Shown here: piece after piece, positions 49,959-59,200 of the stretch | Layout of the letters: each line of letters starts with the position of its first letter | Position numbering within the stretch: the stretch's first letter is position 1 | Assembly (NCBI RefSeq): GCF_002119725.1 | Contig: NZ_CP021109.1 | Location: 744,001 to 808,000 of the forward strand | Length of the DNA stretch: 64,000 bases | Source: Bordetella genomosp. 9 | GTDB lineage: Bacteria > Pseudomonadota > Gammaproteobacteria > Burkholderiales > Burkholderiaceae_B | Reading direction: 5' to 3' | Notes under the pieces: generated by a model | The model's input: only the letters and a program-made list of their open reading frames with translations | Database searches by the model: none | What the model was told of the DNA's origin: nothing | Translations under genes and position numbers: made by a program

Positions 49959-50607
49959 CCCTGACTTCGCCTTGTCGGTGATGCCCGTCATTCTGTCGGG
50001 TCTGGGCGCGACGCTGTTCGCCGCCGTGGCGGCGAGCGTGGGCGCGGCGGCGCTGGGTTTCGTGCTGGAGATGCTGCGCCGGTCCAACCGCGTGATGCGC
50101 TACGTGCTGCGTTTCGTCATCGACGTGATCCGCTCCACGCCGGTGCTGGTGCAGCTGTACTTCATTTACTTCGTGCTGCCGGTCACGGGGCTGACGCTGC
50201 CCGCCATGACATCGGGCATCATCGGCTTGTCCATCTACTACAGCGGGTATCTGGCCGAGGTCTACAAGGGCGGCATCGACAGCATCGATACGGGGCAGTT
50301 CGAGGCCGGCAAGGCGCTGGGGCTGCGGCGCATCGACGTCATGTGGTTCGTGATTGCGCCGCAGATGCTGCGCAACGTCGCCGCGCCCATGGGGAATTAC
50401 TTCATTTCGGCGCTGAAGGCCACGCCTTATCTGGCGGTGATCTCCGTGCCGGAGATGTTGGGGCTGGCCTTGGAGGTGGGATCGAATTCCTTCCGCTACG
50501 CGGAGCCGATGGTGGCGGTGGGCGCCATCTTCCTGCTGTTGGCGCTGGCGATGGGCCAGCTGGTGCGGCTGCTGGAAAACCGGCTGCTGGCGTCATCGCG
50601 GCGCTAG
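49948..50607 (+). CDS. Amino acid ABC transporter permease 2
   Basis: The second 219-residue permease, starting at a GTG inside the end of permease 1. DVIRSTPVLVQLYFIYFVLP, SIYYSGYLAEVYKGGIDSID and the EAA loop GQFEAGKALGLRRIDVMWF mark the family. The overlap implies coupled translation and a 1:1 ratio of the two permeases. Confidence 0.92.
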   Translation: MKFDPDFALSVMPVILSGLGATLFAAVAASVGAAALGFVLEMLRRSNRVMRYVLRFVIDVIRSTPVLVQLYFIYFVLPVTGLTLPAMTSGIIGLSIYYSGYLAEVYKGGIDSIDTGQFEAGKALGLRRIDVMWFVIAPQMLRNVAAPMGNYFISALKATPYLAVISVPEMLGLALEVGSNSFRYAEPMVAVGAIFLLLALAMGQLVRLLENRLLASSRR

Positions 50608-50685
50608 GGCGGCGTGCGCAGCGCCGGTGTGAGGCACGGACGTGAAGACATAATGCATACGGGCAATGAAGGGGATAGGACAGCG

Positions 50686-51507
<822 letters not shown>

Positions 51508-51583
51508 TGGGCGCTGTGATGCCCGCAACCCTTCAATGTGCCGGCGGCCGCGCGATGGCGGCGCAGGCGTACGGACGAATCGC

Positions 51584-52627
51584 ATGAACAATTCCGCATC
51601 CAGTGATCGCCTTGCCAGCGTTGCCGCTGCGCCGGCCGCCAGCCGGGTCTGGACCTCGCTGGATTTCGATCGCGGCGGCAAGCAGTCGGGCTTCCTGCAC
51701 GTGCCGCACTCCACCGACTTCTCGGCGTATGGCACGGTGGCGATCCCTATTGTCTGCATACGCAACGGCGATGGACCGACGGCCTTGCTGACCGCGGGCA
51801 ATCATGGCGACGAGTACGAGGGGCAGGTGGCCTTGCTGCGGCTGGCGCGCGCCCTGCGGCCGGAGCAGCTGCGGGGCCGCGTCATCCTGATTCCGGCGCT
51901 GAACTTCCCGGCCGTGCATGCCGGGCGCCGCGCATCGCCGCTGGACGAAGGCAACCTGAATCGCCTGTTTCCCGGCGACCCCAATGGCGGCCCGACGGCG
52001 ATGCTGGCGCACTACATCGGCAGCGTGCTGTTCGCCTTGAGCGATCTGGTCATCGACCTGCATTCCGGCGGACGTTCGCTGGACTACGCGCATTGCGCGC
52101 TGGCGCAGCACGGCCGCGATGACGTGCAGCGCGCCCAGGTCGACACCTTGCTGCAGGTGTTCGGCGCCCCATACAGCATCCTGACGTCAGGGCAGGGCGG
52201 GGGCGGGGCCACCACGCTGTATGCGGCCGCCGCGCAGCGCGGCCTGCCTGCGTTGACCACCGAACTGGGCAAGGGCGGCACGCTGGACCCCGTCGGCCTG
52301 CGCCGGGCCGAACAGGGCGTGCGGCGGGTGCTGCGCCACTACGGCATCGCGCCGGACCTGGATTGCGAAGCGGCATCGCCGACGCGGCTGTTGCGCTCCC
52401 TGGGTCCGCGTGCAGGCATCTACGCCCATTGCGACGGCTTGTTCGAGCCCTTGGCCGAGGCTGGCCAGGAAGTGCGGGCCGGCCAGTTGGCGGGCTATCT
52501 GCATCGCTACGACGATCCCCTGCGCGACGCGGAAGCCTTGTACTTCCAGGCGGACGGCGTGGTGTCGTGCCGGCGTTTCCCGGCGCTGGCGCATCGGGGC
52601 GATTGCCTGTACCACCTGGCCGCTTGA
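51584..52627 (+). CDS. Succinylglutamate desuccinylase/aspartoacylase family deacylase
   Basis: A 347-residue zinc carboxypeptidase-fold enzyme that removes acyl groups from amino acids. Zinc ligands are in GNHGDEYEGQ (His, Glu) and IDLHSGG (His), and the catalytic Glu in TTELGKGG. It resembles DoeB-type N-acetyl-diaminobutyrate deacetylases, with a C-terminal beta domain (about 265-345). It closes the beta-lyase/ABC operon, so it probably deacylates an imported N-acyl amino acid. Its stop codon lies in a 10-bp tandem repeat. Confidence 0.88.
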   Translation: MNNSASSDRLASVAAAPAASRVWTSLDFDRGGKQSGFLHVPHSTDFSAYGTVAIPIVCIRNGDGPTALLTAGNHGDEYEGQVALLRLARALRPEQLRGRVILIPALNFPAVHAGRRASPLDEGNLNRLFPGDPNGGPTAMLAHYIGSVLFALSDLVIDLHSGGRSLDYAHCALAQHGRDDVQRAQVDTLLQVFGAPYSILTSGQGGGGATTLYAAAAQRGLPALTTELGKGGTLDPVGLRRAEQGVRRVLRHYGIAPDLDCEAASPTRLLRSLGPRAGIYAHCDGLFEPLAEAGQEVRAGQLAGYLHRYDDPLRDAEALYFQADGVVSCRRFPALAHRGDCLYHLAA

Positions 52628-52644
52628 CACCGCCTGACACCGCC
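52625..52644. repeat. 10-bp tandem duplication at the deacylase stop codon
   Basis: TGACACCGCC occurs at 52625-52634 and 52635-52644. The TGA of the first copy is the deacylase stop; the second copy repeats a TGA downstream, though one base out of phase with the first. Confidence 0.85.
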
Positions 52645-52655
52645 GGGCGCTGCCC

Positions 52656-53432
52656 TCAAGCCGGCGCCAGCGTGATCCAGGTGGGCGCGTGGTCGCTCGG
52701 CTTGTCCCAGCCCCGCACGTCGCGGTCCACGCCGGCGTCCGCCAGGCGCGGCGCAAGCGCGCGATTGAGCAGCAGGTGGTCGATGCGCAGGCCGGCGTCG
52801 CGGCCGTAGGCGTTGCGGAAATAATCCCAATAGGTATAGATGCGCGCGTCGGGATGACGGGTGCGGATCGAGTCCGTCCAGCCCTGCTCGATCAGCTTGT
52901 GAAACGCGGCGCGCGATTCCGGACGGAACAGCGCATCGTTCACCCAGCGTTCGGGCTTGTAGACGTCGATCTCGGCAGGCATGACGTTGTAGTCGCCGGC
53001 GAGCACCGTCGGCTGCGGGCTGTCCACCAGCCCGGCCGCGTGCGCCATGAGTCGGTCGAACCACTTCAGCTTGTAGTCGAATTTGGGCCCGGGCGCGGGG
53101 TTGCCGTTGGGCAGATACAGGCATCCCACCACCACGCCCTGCACGATCGCTTCGATATAGCGGCTTTGCAGGTCCTCGTCGTCGCCCGGCAGGATGCGCC
53201 GCGACTCCTCCGGCTCGCAGCCCCGGGTCAGGATGGCGACGCCGTTGAAACTTTTCTGGCCGTGCCAGATGACGCCGTAGCCGGCATCGCGGATGGGGCC
53301 TTCGGGGAATTTTTCCTGCGGCGCCTTCAGTTCCTGCAGGCAGACGACGTCCGGTTTGCTTTGTTCGAGCCAGCGCAGCAGATTGGGCAGACGGCTGTTG
53401 ATGCCGTTCACGTTGAAAGTGGCGATTTTCAT
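52656..53432 (-). CDS. xthA: Exodeoxyribonuclease III
   Basis: A 258-residue endonuclease/exonuclease/phosphatase-fold enzyme that repairs abasic sites and trims 3' ends. Active-site motifs are intact: MKIATFNVNGINSRLPNLL, LQELKAPQEKFP (metal Glu), YLPNGNPAPG, LAGDYNVMPAEIDVY (Asp, Asn), RIDHLLLNRALAP, and the final SDHAPTW with the catalytic His. The ATG at 53432 gives the standard MKIATFN start. It is convergent with the deacylase gene. Confidence 0.95.
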   Translation of the reverse strand: MKIATFNVNGINSRLPNLLRWLEQSKPDVVCLQELKAPQEKFPEGPIRDAGYGVIWHGQKSFNGVAILTRGCEPEESRRILPGDDEDLQSRYIEAIVQGVVVGCLYLPNGNPAPGPKFDYKLKWFDRLMAHAAGLVDSPQPTVLAGDYNVMPAEIDVYKPERWVNDALFRPESRAAFHKLIEQGWTDSIRTRHPDARIYTYWDYFRNAYGRDAGLRIDHLLLNRALAPRLADAGVDRDVRGWDKPSDHAPTWITLAPA

Positions 53433-53483
53433 CGGAAGTTCCGGACGTTTTTGGGGAATGCTCAATGATACCGGCGCGGCATC

Positions 53484-54440
53484 TCAGGCGGCCGGGGCGC
53501 CCAGCGAATGCGTGGTCAGCACCTCCAGCACCCGCCGTCCGGTTTCGGTGGCGACGGTCACGCGCACCACGCCAGTGGTGCGGCCGCGATGCAGCACCTC
53601 GGCACGCGCGCGCAGTTCGCTGCCTTCGCCCGGACTGACGTAGCTGGCCGTCATGCTGCTCGCCATCCATCCGGCGGGCAGCGCGGCGCGCGCGGTGGCC
53701 TGGGCGAAGCCCAGCAGGACGCCGCCCTGCACGTGGCCGACGCGATTGCCGATATGCGGGCCGTTGGCCAGCGTGCCGGTCGCGCCGTCGCGGCCGGGCT
53801 GGGTGCGATAGCCCCAGAACGATTGCGCGAAATCGCCCGCCGCGCCGCTGTCGCCCAATGCCATTTGCGCGCGTTCGTAAATGGCGCGTTCGTCCTTGCC
53901 CAGGTCGCGGTCGGGGTCGGGCAGCGGCGCATCGTCCGCGCGGGGATCGGCGGGAGAAAGAAAGGGAATGGGCGTGCCGGCCGGCAGGTTCAGCACCATG
54001 AAGGTGGCGGCGCCCAGTGCGATCTCGCGATCGCCGCTGCGCAACGTGACCCGGCTGATCGCCTGCCGGCCCGCTGCGCCATGCAGGTAGCCATGGAAAC
54101 TGCTCTCGGCTTGCAGCGGGGCGTCGCAGGGCGCGCCGGTGAGTTGCAGCTGCATGTTGACCGTGGCGAGCCGCGTGTCGCTGGGCAGCGCCGCGCGTAC
54201 GGACGCGGCCAGCGCCAGATCGGCCAGCACGGCCACCGCCGTGCCGTCCGCCAGTCCGTCCGGCGCGCGCCCGTCGCCCCGCAGGCTGACGATGCTGCGT
54301 TCGACGCTGACGCGATCGAAAGAGATGCCCAGGTAGTTGCCGGGAAAGTGGAAACCCTGTTCCCGGCCTCGCCGTATCGCGCGCAGCACGCGCTGCAAAA
54401 TGGGGTGAAGCGGGGCAGGGCGGACGTCGGCAACTGACAT
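53484..54440 (-). CDS. Double-hotdog thioesterase family protein (PaaI-like)
   Basis: A 318-residue protein with two hotdog domains: an N-terminal one (about 35-150; GRAPDGLADGTAVAVLADLALAASVRAAL) and a C-terminal one (about 205-315; HIGNRVGHVQGGVLLGFAQATARAALP). PaaI-type single domains are ~140 residues, so this is a tandem fusion acting on acyl-CoA, substrate unknown. CCTCCTTCAAG is upstream, giving a fair ribosome site. A four-copy 12-bp repeat lies 73-120 bp before the start. Confidence 0.82.
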   Translation of the reverse strand: MSVADVRPAPLHPILQRVLRAIRRGREQGFHFPGNYLGISFDRVSVERSIVSLRGDGRAPDGLADGTAVAVLADLALAASVRAALPSDTRLATVNMQLQLTGAPCDAPLQAESSFHGYLHGAAGRQAISRVTLRSGDREIALGAATFMVLNLPAGTPIPFLSPADPRADDAPLPDPDRDLGKDERAIYERAQMALGDSGAAGDFAQSFWGYRTQPGRDGATGTLANGPHIGNRVGHVQGGVLLGFAQATARAALPAGWMASSMTASYVSPGEGSELRARAEVLHRGRTTGVVRVTVATETGRRVLEVLTTHSLGAPAA

Positions 54441-54512
54441 GCGGGTCTTCTTGAAGGAGGCGGGCGCGGGGCCGCTGCGGCGGCCGACGGCGATGATAGC
54501 CCGGCGCGATGA

Positions 54513-54560
54513 CCGCCGTTGTACCCGCCGTTGTACCCGCCGTTGTACCCGCCGTTGTAC
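54513..54560. repeat. 12-bp minisatellite, four perfect copies
   Basis: CCGCCGTTGTAC is repeated four times without mismatch (54513-54524, 54525-54536, 54537-54548, 54549-54560). It lies between the LysR stop and the thioesterase start, both leftward. The copies are identical, so the expansion is recent. Confidence 0.95.
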
Positions 54561-54617
54561 CGCTGGGGCGCAGCCGATTGCGCGGCAAGCCGGGCCGCGA
54601 GCGCCGGGCCGTGCGCT

Positions 54618-55559
54618 TCACGCGGCAACGGGCAATCGGACGGCGGCATCGCCCTCGATGTGATCGCGCATCATCGCGCCCAGACGGTCGGCAAGCGCCC
54701 GGTTCTCACCGGTCTGCTTGAGCAGCACCAGCGGCACGCTGGGCAGGACGGGCAGGCCGGCTTCGCGGGCGTCGAGCGCCCGCACGGTGGCCGGCAGGCC
54801 ATACGGCGTGCGCACGTTGATGCCCAGGCCGGCGGCCGTGGCGGCCCAGAGCCCGCTCAGGCTGGGGCTGGTGAAGACCAGGCGCCACGGAATGCGCGCG
54901 CGGTCCAGCGCCGCGGCCGCGCTCTGCGTGAACAGGCAGGGACGATCGAAGGCGATCAGAGGCAAAGGCTCGTCGCGATCGGCGCGCCAGCGATTGGCGG
55001 CCGAACCCACCCAGGTCATGCGCGGGCGCGCGATGACTTCGCGCATGCCTTCCTGCGCCGCGGGATCCGCGCGGCTCCTGGATCCGTCCAGGTCCGTGGT
55101 GTCCCAGAGCAAGGCCAGGTCCAGCTGGCCGGCGTCGAAGCGTTCCTGCAATTCCGTATTGCGGGCCACCCGGGCTTCGATGCGGGCCTTGGGGTGGGCG
55201 CGGGCGAACCGGCCCAGCAACTGCGGCAGCATGGTTTCGCCAAAGTCTTCCTGCAGTCCCAGGCGGATCCAGCCCGCCATGTCCAAGCCCCGCGTGGCGA
55301 CGGCGGCTTCGTCGTTCAGGCCCACCAGCCGGCGCGCGTAGTCGAGCATGACTTCGCCGGCATCGGTCAGCGCCAGGCCGCGTCCCGACTTGCGGAACAG
55401 CGGCGCGCCAGCCTGCTCTTCCAGTTTGCGGATCTGCGCGCTCACGGCGGATGTGGAACGGCCGACGCGGTCGGCCGCCTTCGCGAAGCTGCCCAGTTCC
55501 ACGCCGATGACCAGGGTGCGCAAGGCGGCGATGTCGAGGTTGATCTGCATGGCGGTCAT
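54618..55559 (-). CDS. LysR family transcriptional regulator
   Basis: A 313-residue regulator: helix-turn-helix near residues 20-42 (SFAKAADRVGRSTSAVSAQIRKL) and a sensor domain from about 95. The sensor lacks a clear known ligand signature. It is divergent from an MFS permease, 97 bp away, which it probably controls. Start at 55559 or four codons later (MQINLD) are both acceptable. Confidence 0.88.
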   Translation of the reverse strand: MTAMQINLDIAALRTLVIGVELGSFAKAADRVGRSTSAVSAQIRKLEEQAGAPLFRKSGRGLALTDAGEVMLDYARRLVGLNDEAAVATRGLDMAGWIRLGLQEDFGETMLPQLLGRFARAHPKARIEARVARNTELQERFDAGQLDLALLWDTTDLDGSRSRADPAAQEGMREVIARPRMTWVGSAANRWRADRDEPLPLIAFDRPCLFTQSAAAALDRARIPWRLVFTSPSLSGLWAATAAGLGINVRTPYGLPATVRALDAREAGLPVLPSVPLVLLKQTGENRALADRLGAMMRDHIEGDAAVRLPVAA

Positions 55560-55579
55560 CCTGTTTTATCGAATCGATA

Positions 55580-55594
55580 CGCAAATATTATGCG
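55580..55594. promoter_or_regulatory. Candidate LysR box between LysR and MFS genes
   Basis: CGCAAATATTATGCG is an inverted repeat (CGCA/TGCG) with an AT-rich 7-bp centre, in the 97-bp divergent gap. Next to it ATCGAATCGAT (55568-55578) is another small palindrome. Both fit a LysR-type binding region. Confidence 0.45.
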
Positions 55595-55656
55595 ATTTTC
55601 AGAACGGTCGAAAGCCGTCAGACTGGCGCCATTCCTTCTTTCCAACAGGTGCCGCG

Positions 55657-57051
55657 ATGATTTCCGCAATTGCAATGAAGCGCGCCATGCCCGCGACCGC
55701 GGCGGCGCGGAACGCCGCCTCATCCGCCGCCGAATGGCAGCCGGCCGGCAGGCGTCCTGCCCGGCGTCACGCCTCTCCGGCCGGGACCGCCCGTCCCGGC
55801 CCGGTGCTCGACCGCGGGCACCGCTGGAAAGTGCTGGCCGCCGGCGTGGTCGCCAATGTCAGCTTTTCCGCCGCGGCGGCGGGCATCCCCACCACGGCGA
55901 TCTGGCTGCGGTCCGGCTATCGCCTGGACGACGCGGCGCTGGGCGTGGCGCTGGGCGCCGTGGGCCTGGGCGTTGCGATGACCGAGCTGCCCTGGGGCGT
56001 GGCCACCGATCGCTGGGGCGACCGTCCGGTGCTGCTCACCGGCTTGTCGATTACCGCCGCGGCGCTGCTGGCGATGGCGGTTTTCATGGTGCCGTCCGCG
56101 GCCTACGTGCCCGCCTTCCATTGGCTGCTGGCGGCGATGGCGCTGGTCGGGCTGGCGGGCGGCAGCGTGAACGGGTCGAGCGGGCGCGCCATCATGCGCT
56201 GGTTCCGGGAAGGCGAGCGCGGGCTGGCGATGAGCATCCGGCAGACGGCAGTGCCGATGGGCGGCGGGCTGGGCGCCTTGCTGCTGCCGTGGCTGGCCTC
56301 CACCGCCGGCTTCCGGGCGGTGTACGGCGTGCTGGCCGCGATGTGCGCGGTATCGCTGCTGCTGGCGTGGCGCTGGCTTTTCGACCCGGATGACGACGAA
56401 GCCGGTCAGCCGGCCGCGGCTGCGTCCGCGACGCCCGCGTCTTCGCCATCGTCCGGGCCGCTGCATGACCCGACGATCTGGCGCATGGTTCTGGCGATCG
56501 GCCTGCTGTGCGCGCCGCAGTTCGCCGTGCTGACGTTCGCCACGGTGTTTCTGCACGATTTCGCCGGCGTGGGCATCGTCGGCACCACGGTGGCGATGGC
56601 GTCGGTACAGCTGGGCGCGATGATCTTCCGCGTGTGGAGCGGCCGCTATACCGATGTGCACGGCAACCGGCGCGGCTACGTGCGGGCCGTGGTGTTGATC
56701 GCGGTGGCGGCGTTCGCCGGCCTGACGCTGGCGACGGCGTGGCAGGCGCCCGCCGTGTGGCTGATTGCCGCCATCGTCGCCGCCGGCGTTGCCGTGTCGG
56801 CCTGGCATGGCGTCGCCTATACCGAACTGGCAACCTTGGCGGGGCCCGCGCGCGCCGGCACCGCGCTGGGCATGTGCAACACGCTGGTGTACGGCAGCCT
56901 GTTCCTTGCGCCGTTGTCCATCCCGCACATCCTGGCGGCCAGCTCCTGGACCGGTGTGTGGCTGTTGGCGGGCGTGGTGTCCCTGCTGACTTGGCCCATG
57001 TTCCCCAGGGCGCGGCGCGTCCCGGCGCAGGCGGGCAAGGCCGGACGCTGA
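55657..57051 (+). CDS. MFS transporter
   Basis: A 464-residue major facilitator with about 12 helices after a long hydrophilic N-terminus of ~55 residues. Visible features: ELPWGVATDRWGDRPVLLTG (motif A after helix 2), GLAGGSVNGSSGRAIMRWF, ERGLAMSIRQTAVPMGGGLGAL, and a basic/Pro-rich central loop. Substrate unknown. The first ATG in the plausible frame is at 55657; a later ATG (55675) is possible. Divergent from the LysR gene. Confidence 0.85.
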   Translation: MISAIAMKRAMPATAAARNAASSAAEWQPAGRRPARRHASPAGTARPGPVLDRGHRWKVLAAGVVANVSFSAAAAGIPTTAIWLRSGYRLDDAALGVALGAVGLGVAMTELPWGVATDRWGDRPVLLTGLSITAAALLAMAVFMVPSAAYVPAFHWLLAAMALVGLAGGSVNGSSGRAIMRWFREGERGLAMSIRQTAVPMGGGLGALLLPWLASTAGFRAVYGVLAAMCAVSLLLAWRWLFDPDDDEAGQPAAAASATPASSPSSGPLHDPTIWRMVLAIGLLCAPQFAVLTFATVFLHDFAGVGIVGTTVAMASVQLGAMIFRVWSGRYTDVHGNRRGYVRAVVLIAVAAFAGLTLATAWQAPAVWLIAAIVAAGVAVSAWHGVAYTELATLAGPARAGTALGMCNTLVYGSLFLAPLSIPHILAASSWTGVWLLAGVVSLLTWPMFPRARRVPAQAGKAGR

Positions 57052-57150
57052 CACCCGGGGGCGGCGCCGGCCCGCCGCCGCTGCCGCGCCTGAATCGCGG
57101 TCCGGCGCGCCCGGAGGGAAGGGATTCCGATACGGGAGCGCCGCTTCGCC

Positions 57151-58119
57151 TTACTTGTTCGCTGCCAGCCCCAGCTTGCGCACGATGTCCGCTTCCAGCG
57201 CATATTGTCTGGCGGCGTAGTCGGCGTAGTCCTTGCCGTTCATGTAGACCAGCTCCTGGCCGTATTGCGTCAGCACCTGCCTGAAGGCATCGGACTCCGC
57301 CACCTGCCTGAAGGTGTCATGCAGCCTGGCGACAACGTCAGCGGGCATGCCCTTGGGCCCGGCGATGCCGAATGGCGCGTTGGCCGGCGGGGTGCCGTCC
57401 AGCTCCTTCAGGGTGGGCGTATCGGGATATTGGGCGCTGCGATGCTCGCCCCATGTCACCAGCATGCGCATCTTGCCCGCCTGCACCAGCGGCTGCACGG
57501 TGGTGGAGCCCGCGTAGGCGGCGACCTGCTTGCCCATGACGGCGGTGAGCACGTCGGATTCGCCCTTGTAGGGGATATGCCGCCACGTCACCCCATTGCG
57601 GGCCGCGATGTCTTCCATCATCACGTTCGAGGCGCTGCCCACGCTGGCGGTGCCGTAGGTGATTTCGTTGGGATGCGCCTTGGCGTAGCCGATGAAATCG
57701 GCCCAGGTCTTGAACGGCGAATCCGCCGGCACCGCCACGCCCAGCGTGTAGCCGCTGAGCATCATGATGTAGGTGAAGTCATGGACCGGGTCGTAGCCCA
57801 TGTCCTGTATGTGCGGCATGCGGAAGACCGGGCTGGGCAGGATGGCGAGCATGTAGCCGTCCGGACGGCCGGTCTTGATGGCGCGGGCGCCAAGCGTTGC
57901 GCCTGCGCCGCCGCGGTTCTCGATGACGATGGACTGCCCCAGCCTGGGCGCGGCCAGCTCGGCGAACTTGCGCACGACGATGTCGGTGGAGCCGCCGGCC
58001 TGGTACGGCACGACGATATGGATGGGGTAGGCCGGATAGGCGTCGGCGGCGCGCGAGGGCGGCGCCACGGCCGCCAGCGCGCTCAGCGCGGCAAGCAGGA
58101 GAAGACGGGAAAGTTTCAT
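57151..58119 (-). CDS. Bug-type tripartite tricarboxylate receptor
   Basis: A 322-residue periplasmic receptor with a Sec signal (about 1-24, ending SRA-A). Bug motifs: IVVPYQAGGSTDIVVRKFA, DGYMLAILPS, HIPYKGESDVLTAVMGKQV and YPDTPTLKELDGTPP. The shortened linker after the last motif (PPANAPFGIAGPKGMPAD) is a variation. It is third in an operon with M19 dipeptidase and an FAD oxidoreductase, 16 bp after the dipeptidase, so it may bring in the same substrate. Confidence 0.92.
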   Translation of the reverse strand: MKLSRLLLLAALSALAAVAPPSRAADAYPAYPIHIVVPYQAGGSTDIVVRKFAELAAPRLGQSIVIENRGGAGATLGARAIKTGRPDGYMLAILPSPVFRMPHIQDMGYDPVHDFTYIMMLSGYTLGVAVPADSPFKTWADFIGYAKAHPNEITYGTASVGSASNVMMEDIAARNGVTWRHIPYKGESDVLTAVMGKQVAAYAGSTTVQPLVQAGKMRMLVTWGEHRSAQYPDTPTLKELDGTPPANAPFGIAGPKGMPADVVARLHDTFRQVAESDAFRQVLTQYGQELVYMNGKDYADYAARQYALEADIVRKLGLAANK

Positions 58120-58135
58120 CGGCGGCTCCTGGGCT

Positions 58136-59155
58136 TCAGATGGCGGACCAGCTCTGCGCCAGCGCGCGCTGGAAGTTGCCGCCCAACACGCCCATGATCT
58201 GCGTATCGCCCAGGCCCGCGGCGTGCAGCGCGTGCGTGAAGGCCGGGAATTGCGCGGGCGTCGGCGTTTCGACCGGATAGCGCGCTTCCATCACGTCGCC
58301 GAAGGCGTTGGAGAAGTCGCCGCCGGACGCCGCGTATTTCGTGCGCGACATCACCATGACGTGGCGCACGGCCTCATAGGTATCGACCGACGGAAAATCG
58401 GTGCCTATGCCCACGTGCTCATAGCCGACCAATTGGCCGATGTGCCGGACGTTGGCGACGAAATCTTCCAGCAGGGGCTGGCGGCGCGGGTCGCCGCGCC
58501 AGTTCAGGTAGGCGTGGATGCTGCAGCCGATGACGCCGCCCGTTTCCGCCACCGCCTTGAGCACGGCGTCCGACTTGTTGCGGGGCCGTTGAATGACGGC
58601 ATTGGCATTGGCGTGGGTCAGGAATACCGGCTTGCTGCTGTGGCGCGCGGCGTCCAGGCAGGTCTGCTCGGCGCAATGGCTCAGGTCCACTGCGATGCCG
58701 ACGCGGTTCATCTCCGCGACCATGCGCACGCCCAGGTCGCTCAACCCGGCATTGCGCTTTTCCAGGCAGCCGTCGGCCAGCAGGTTGGCTTCGTTGTACG
58801 TGAGCTGGATCACGCGTATGCCCAGCGTATGGAAGAGCGCGACGCGGTCGAGCTGATCTCCCAGCGGTTTGCCGTTCTGCCACCCCATGATCAGACCGAG
58901 CTTGCCTTCGCGCTTGGCCCGCGCGATGTCATCTGCGCGCTCGACCAGCAGCCATGGCGAACCGGGCTCGGCGCAGCGCTGCCGCCATGTCATGGCGTCC
59001 TTCAGTGCCTGCTCGAAATCCGCTCCCATGTCGGTGACCGTGAGATTGATGGCGCTGACGCCGCCGGCGAGCATGTCGCGGGCGCTGCCGTCGCTGAAGA
59101 AAACCAGCCCGTCGACGATGACGGACTTGCGGTGCAGTTCGGTGATGCGATCCAT
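58136..59155 (-). CDS. Peptidase M19 family protein (membrane dipeptidase type)
   Basis: A 339-residue TIM-barrel zinc peptidase-fold protein: TWRQRCAEPGSPWLLVERADDI, IMGWQNGKPLGDQLDRVALFHTLGIRVIQLTYN, VDLSHCAEQTCLDAARHSSKPVFLTHANANA and YEHVGIGTDFPSV. The usual N-terminal His-x-Asp metal motif (DGHND) is replaced by VDGLVFFSD, as in a proteobacterial subgroup I recall. Zinc His residues in DLSH and THAN remain. It has no signal peptide, so it is probably cytoplasmic, and could act on D-amino-acid dipeptides or N-acyl amino acids. Confidence 0.85.
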   Translation of the reverse strand: MDRITELHRKSVIVDGLVFFSDGSARDMLAGGVSAINLTVTDMGADFEQALKDAMTWRQRCAEPGSPWLLVERADDIARAKREGKLGLIMGWQNGKPLGDQLDRVALFHTLGIRVIQLTYNEANLLADGCLEKRNAGLSDLGVRMVAEMNRVGIAVDLSHCAEQTCLDAARHSSKPVFLTHANANAVIQRPRNKSDAVLKAVAETGGVIGCSIHAYLNWRGDPRRQPLLEDFVANVRHIGQLVGYEHVGIGTDFPSVDTYEAVRHVMVMSRTKYAASGGDFSNAFGDVMEARYPVETPTPAQFPAFTHALHAAGLGDTQIMGVLGGNFQRALAQSWSAI

Positions 59156-59200
59156 CGGTTGCTACCCCTTGCCTTGACGTTGTCTGAATGCGTGGCGCCG

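Noticed and set aside
54519..56393. 624-codon + strand ORF beginning in the 12-bp minisatellite
   Set aside because: Its YPPL repeats are only the minisatellite read in one frame, and it continues antisense to LysR and out of frame in the MFS gene.
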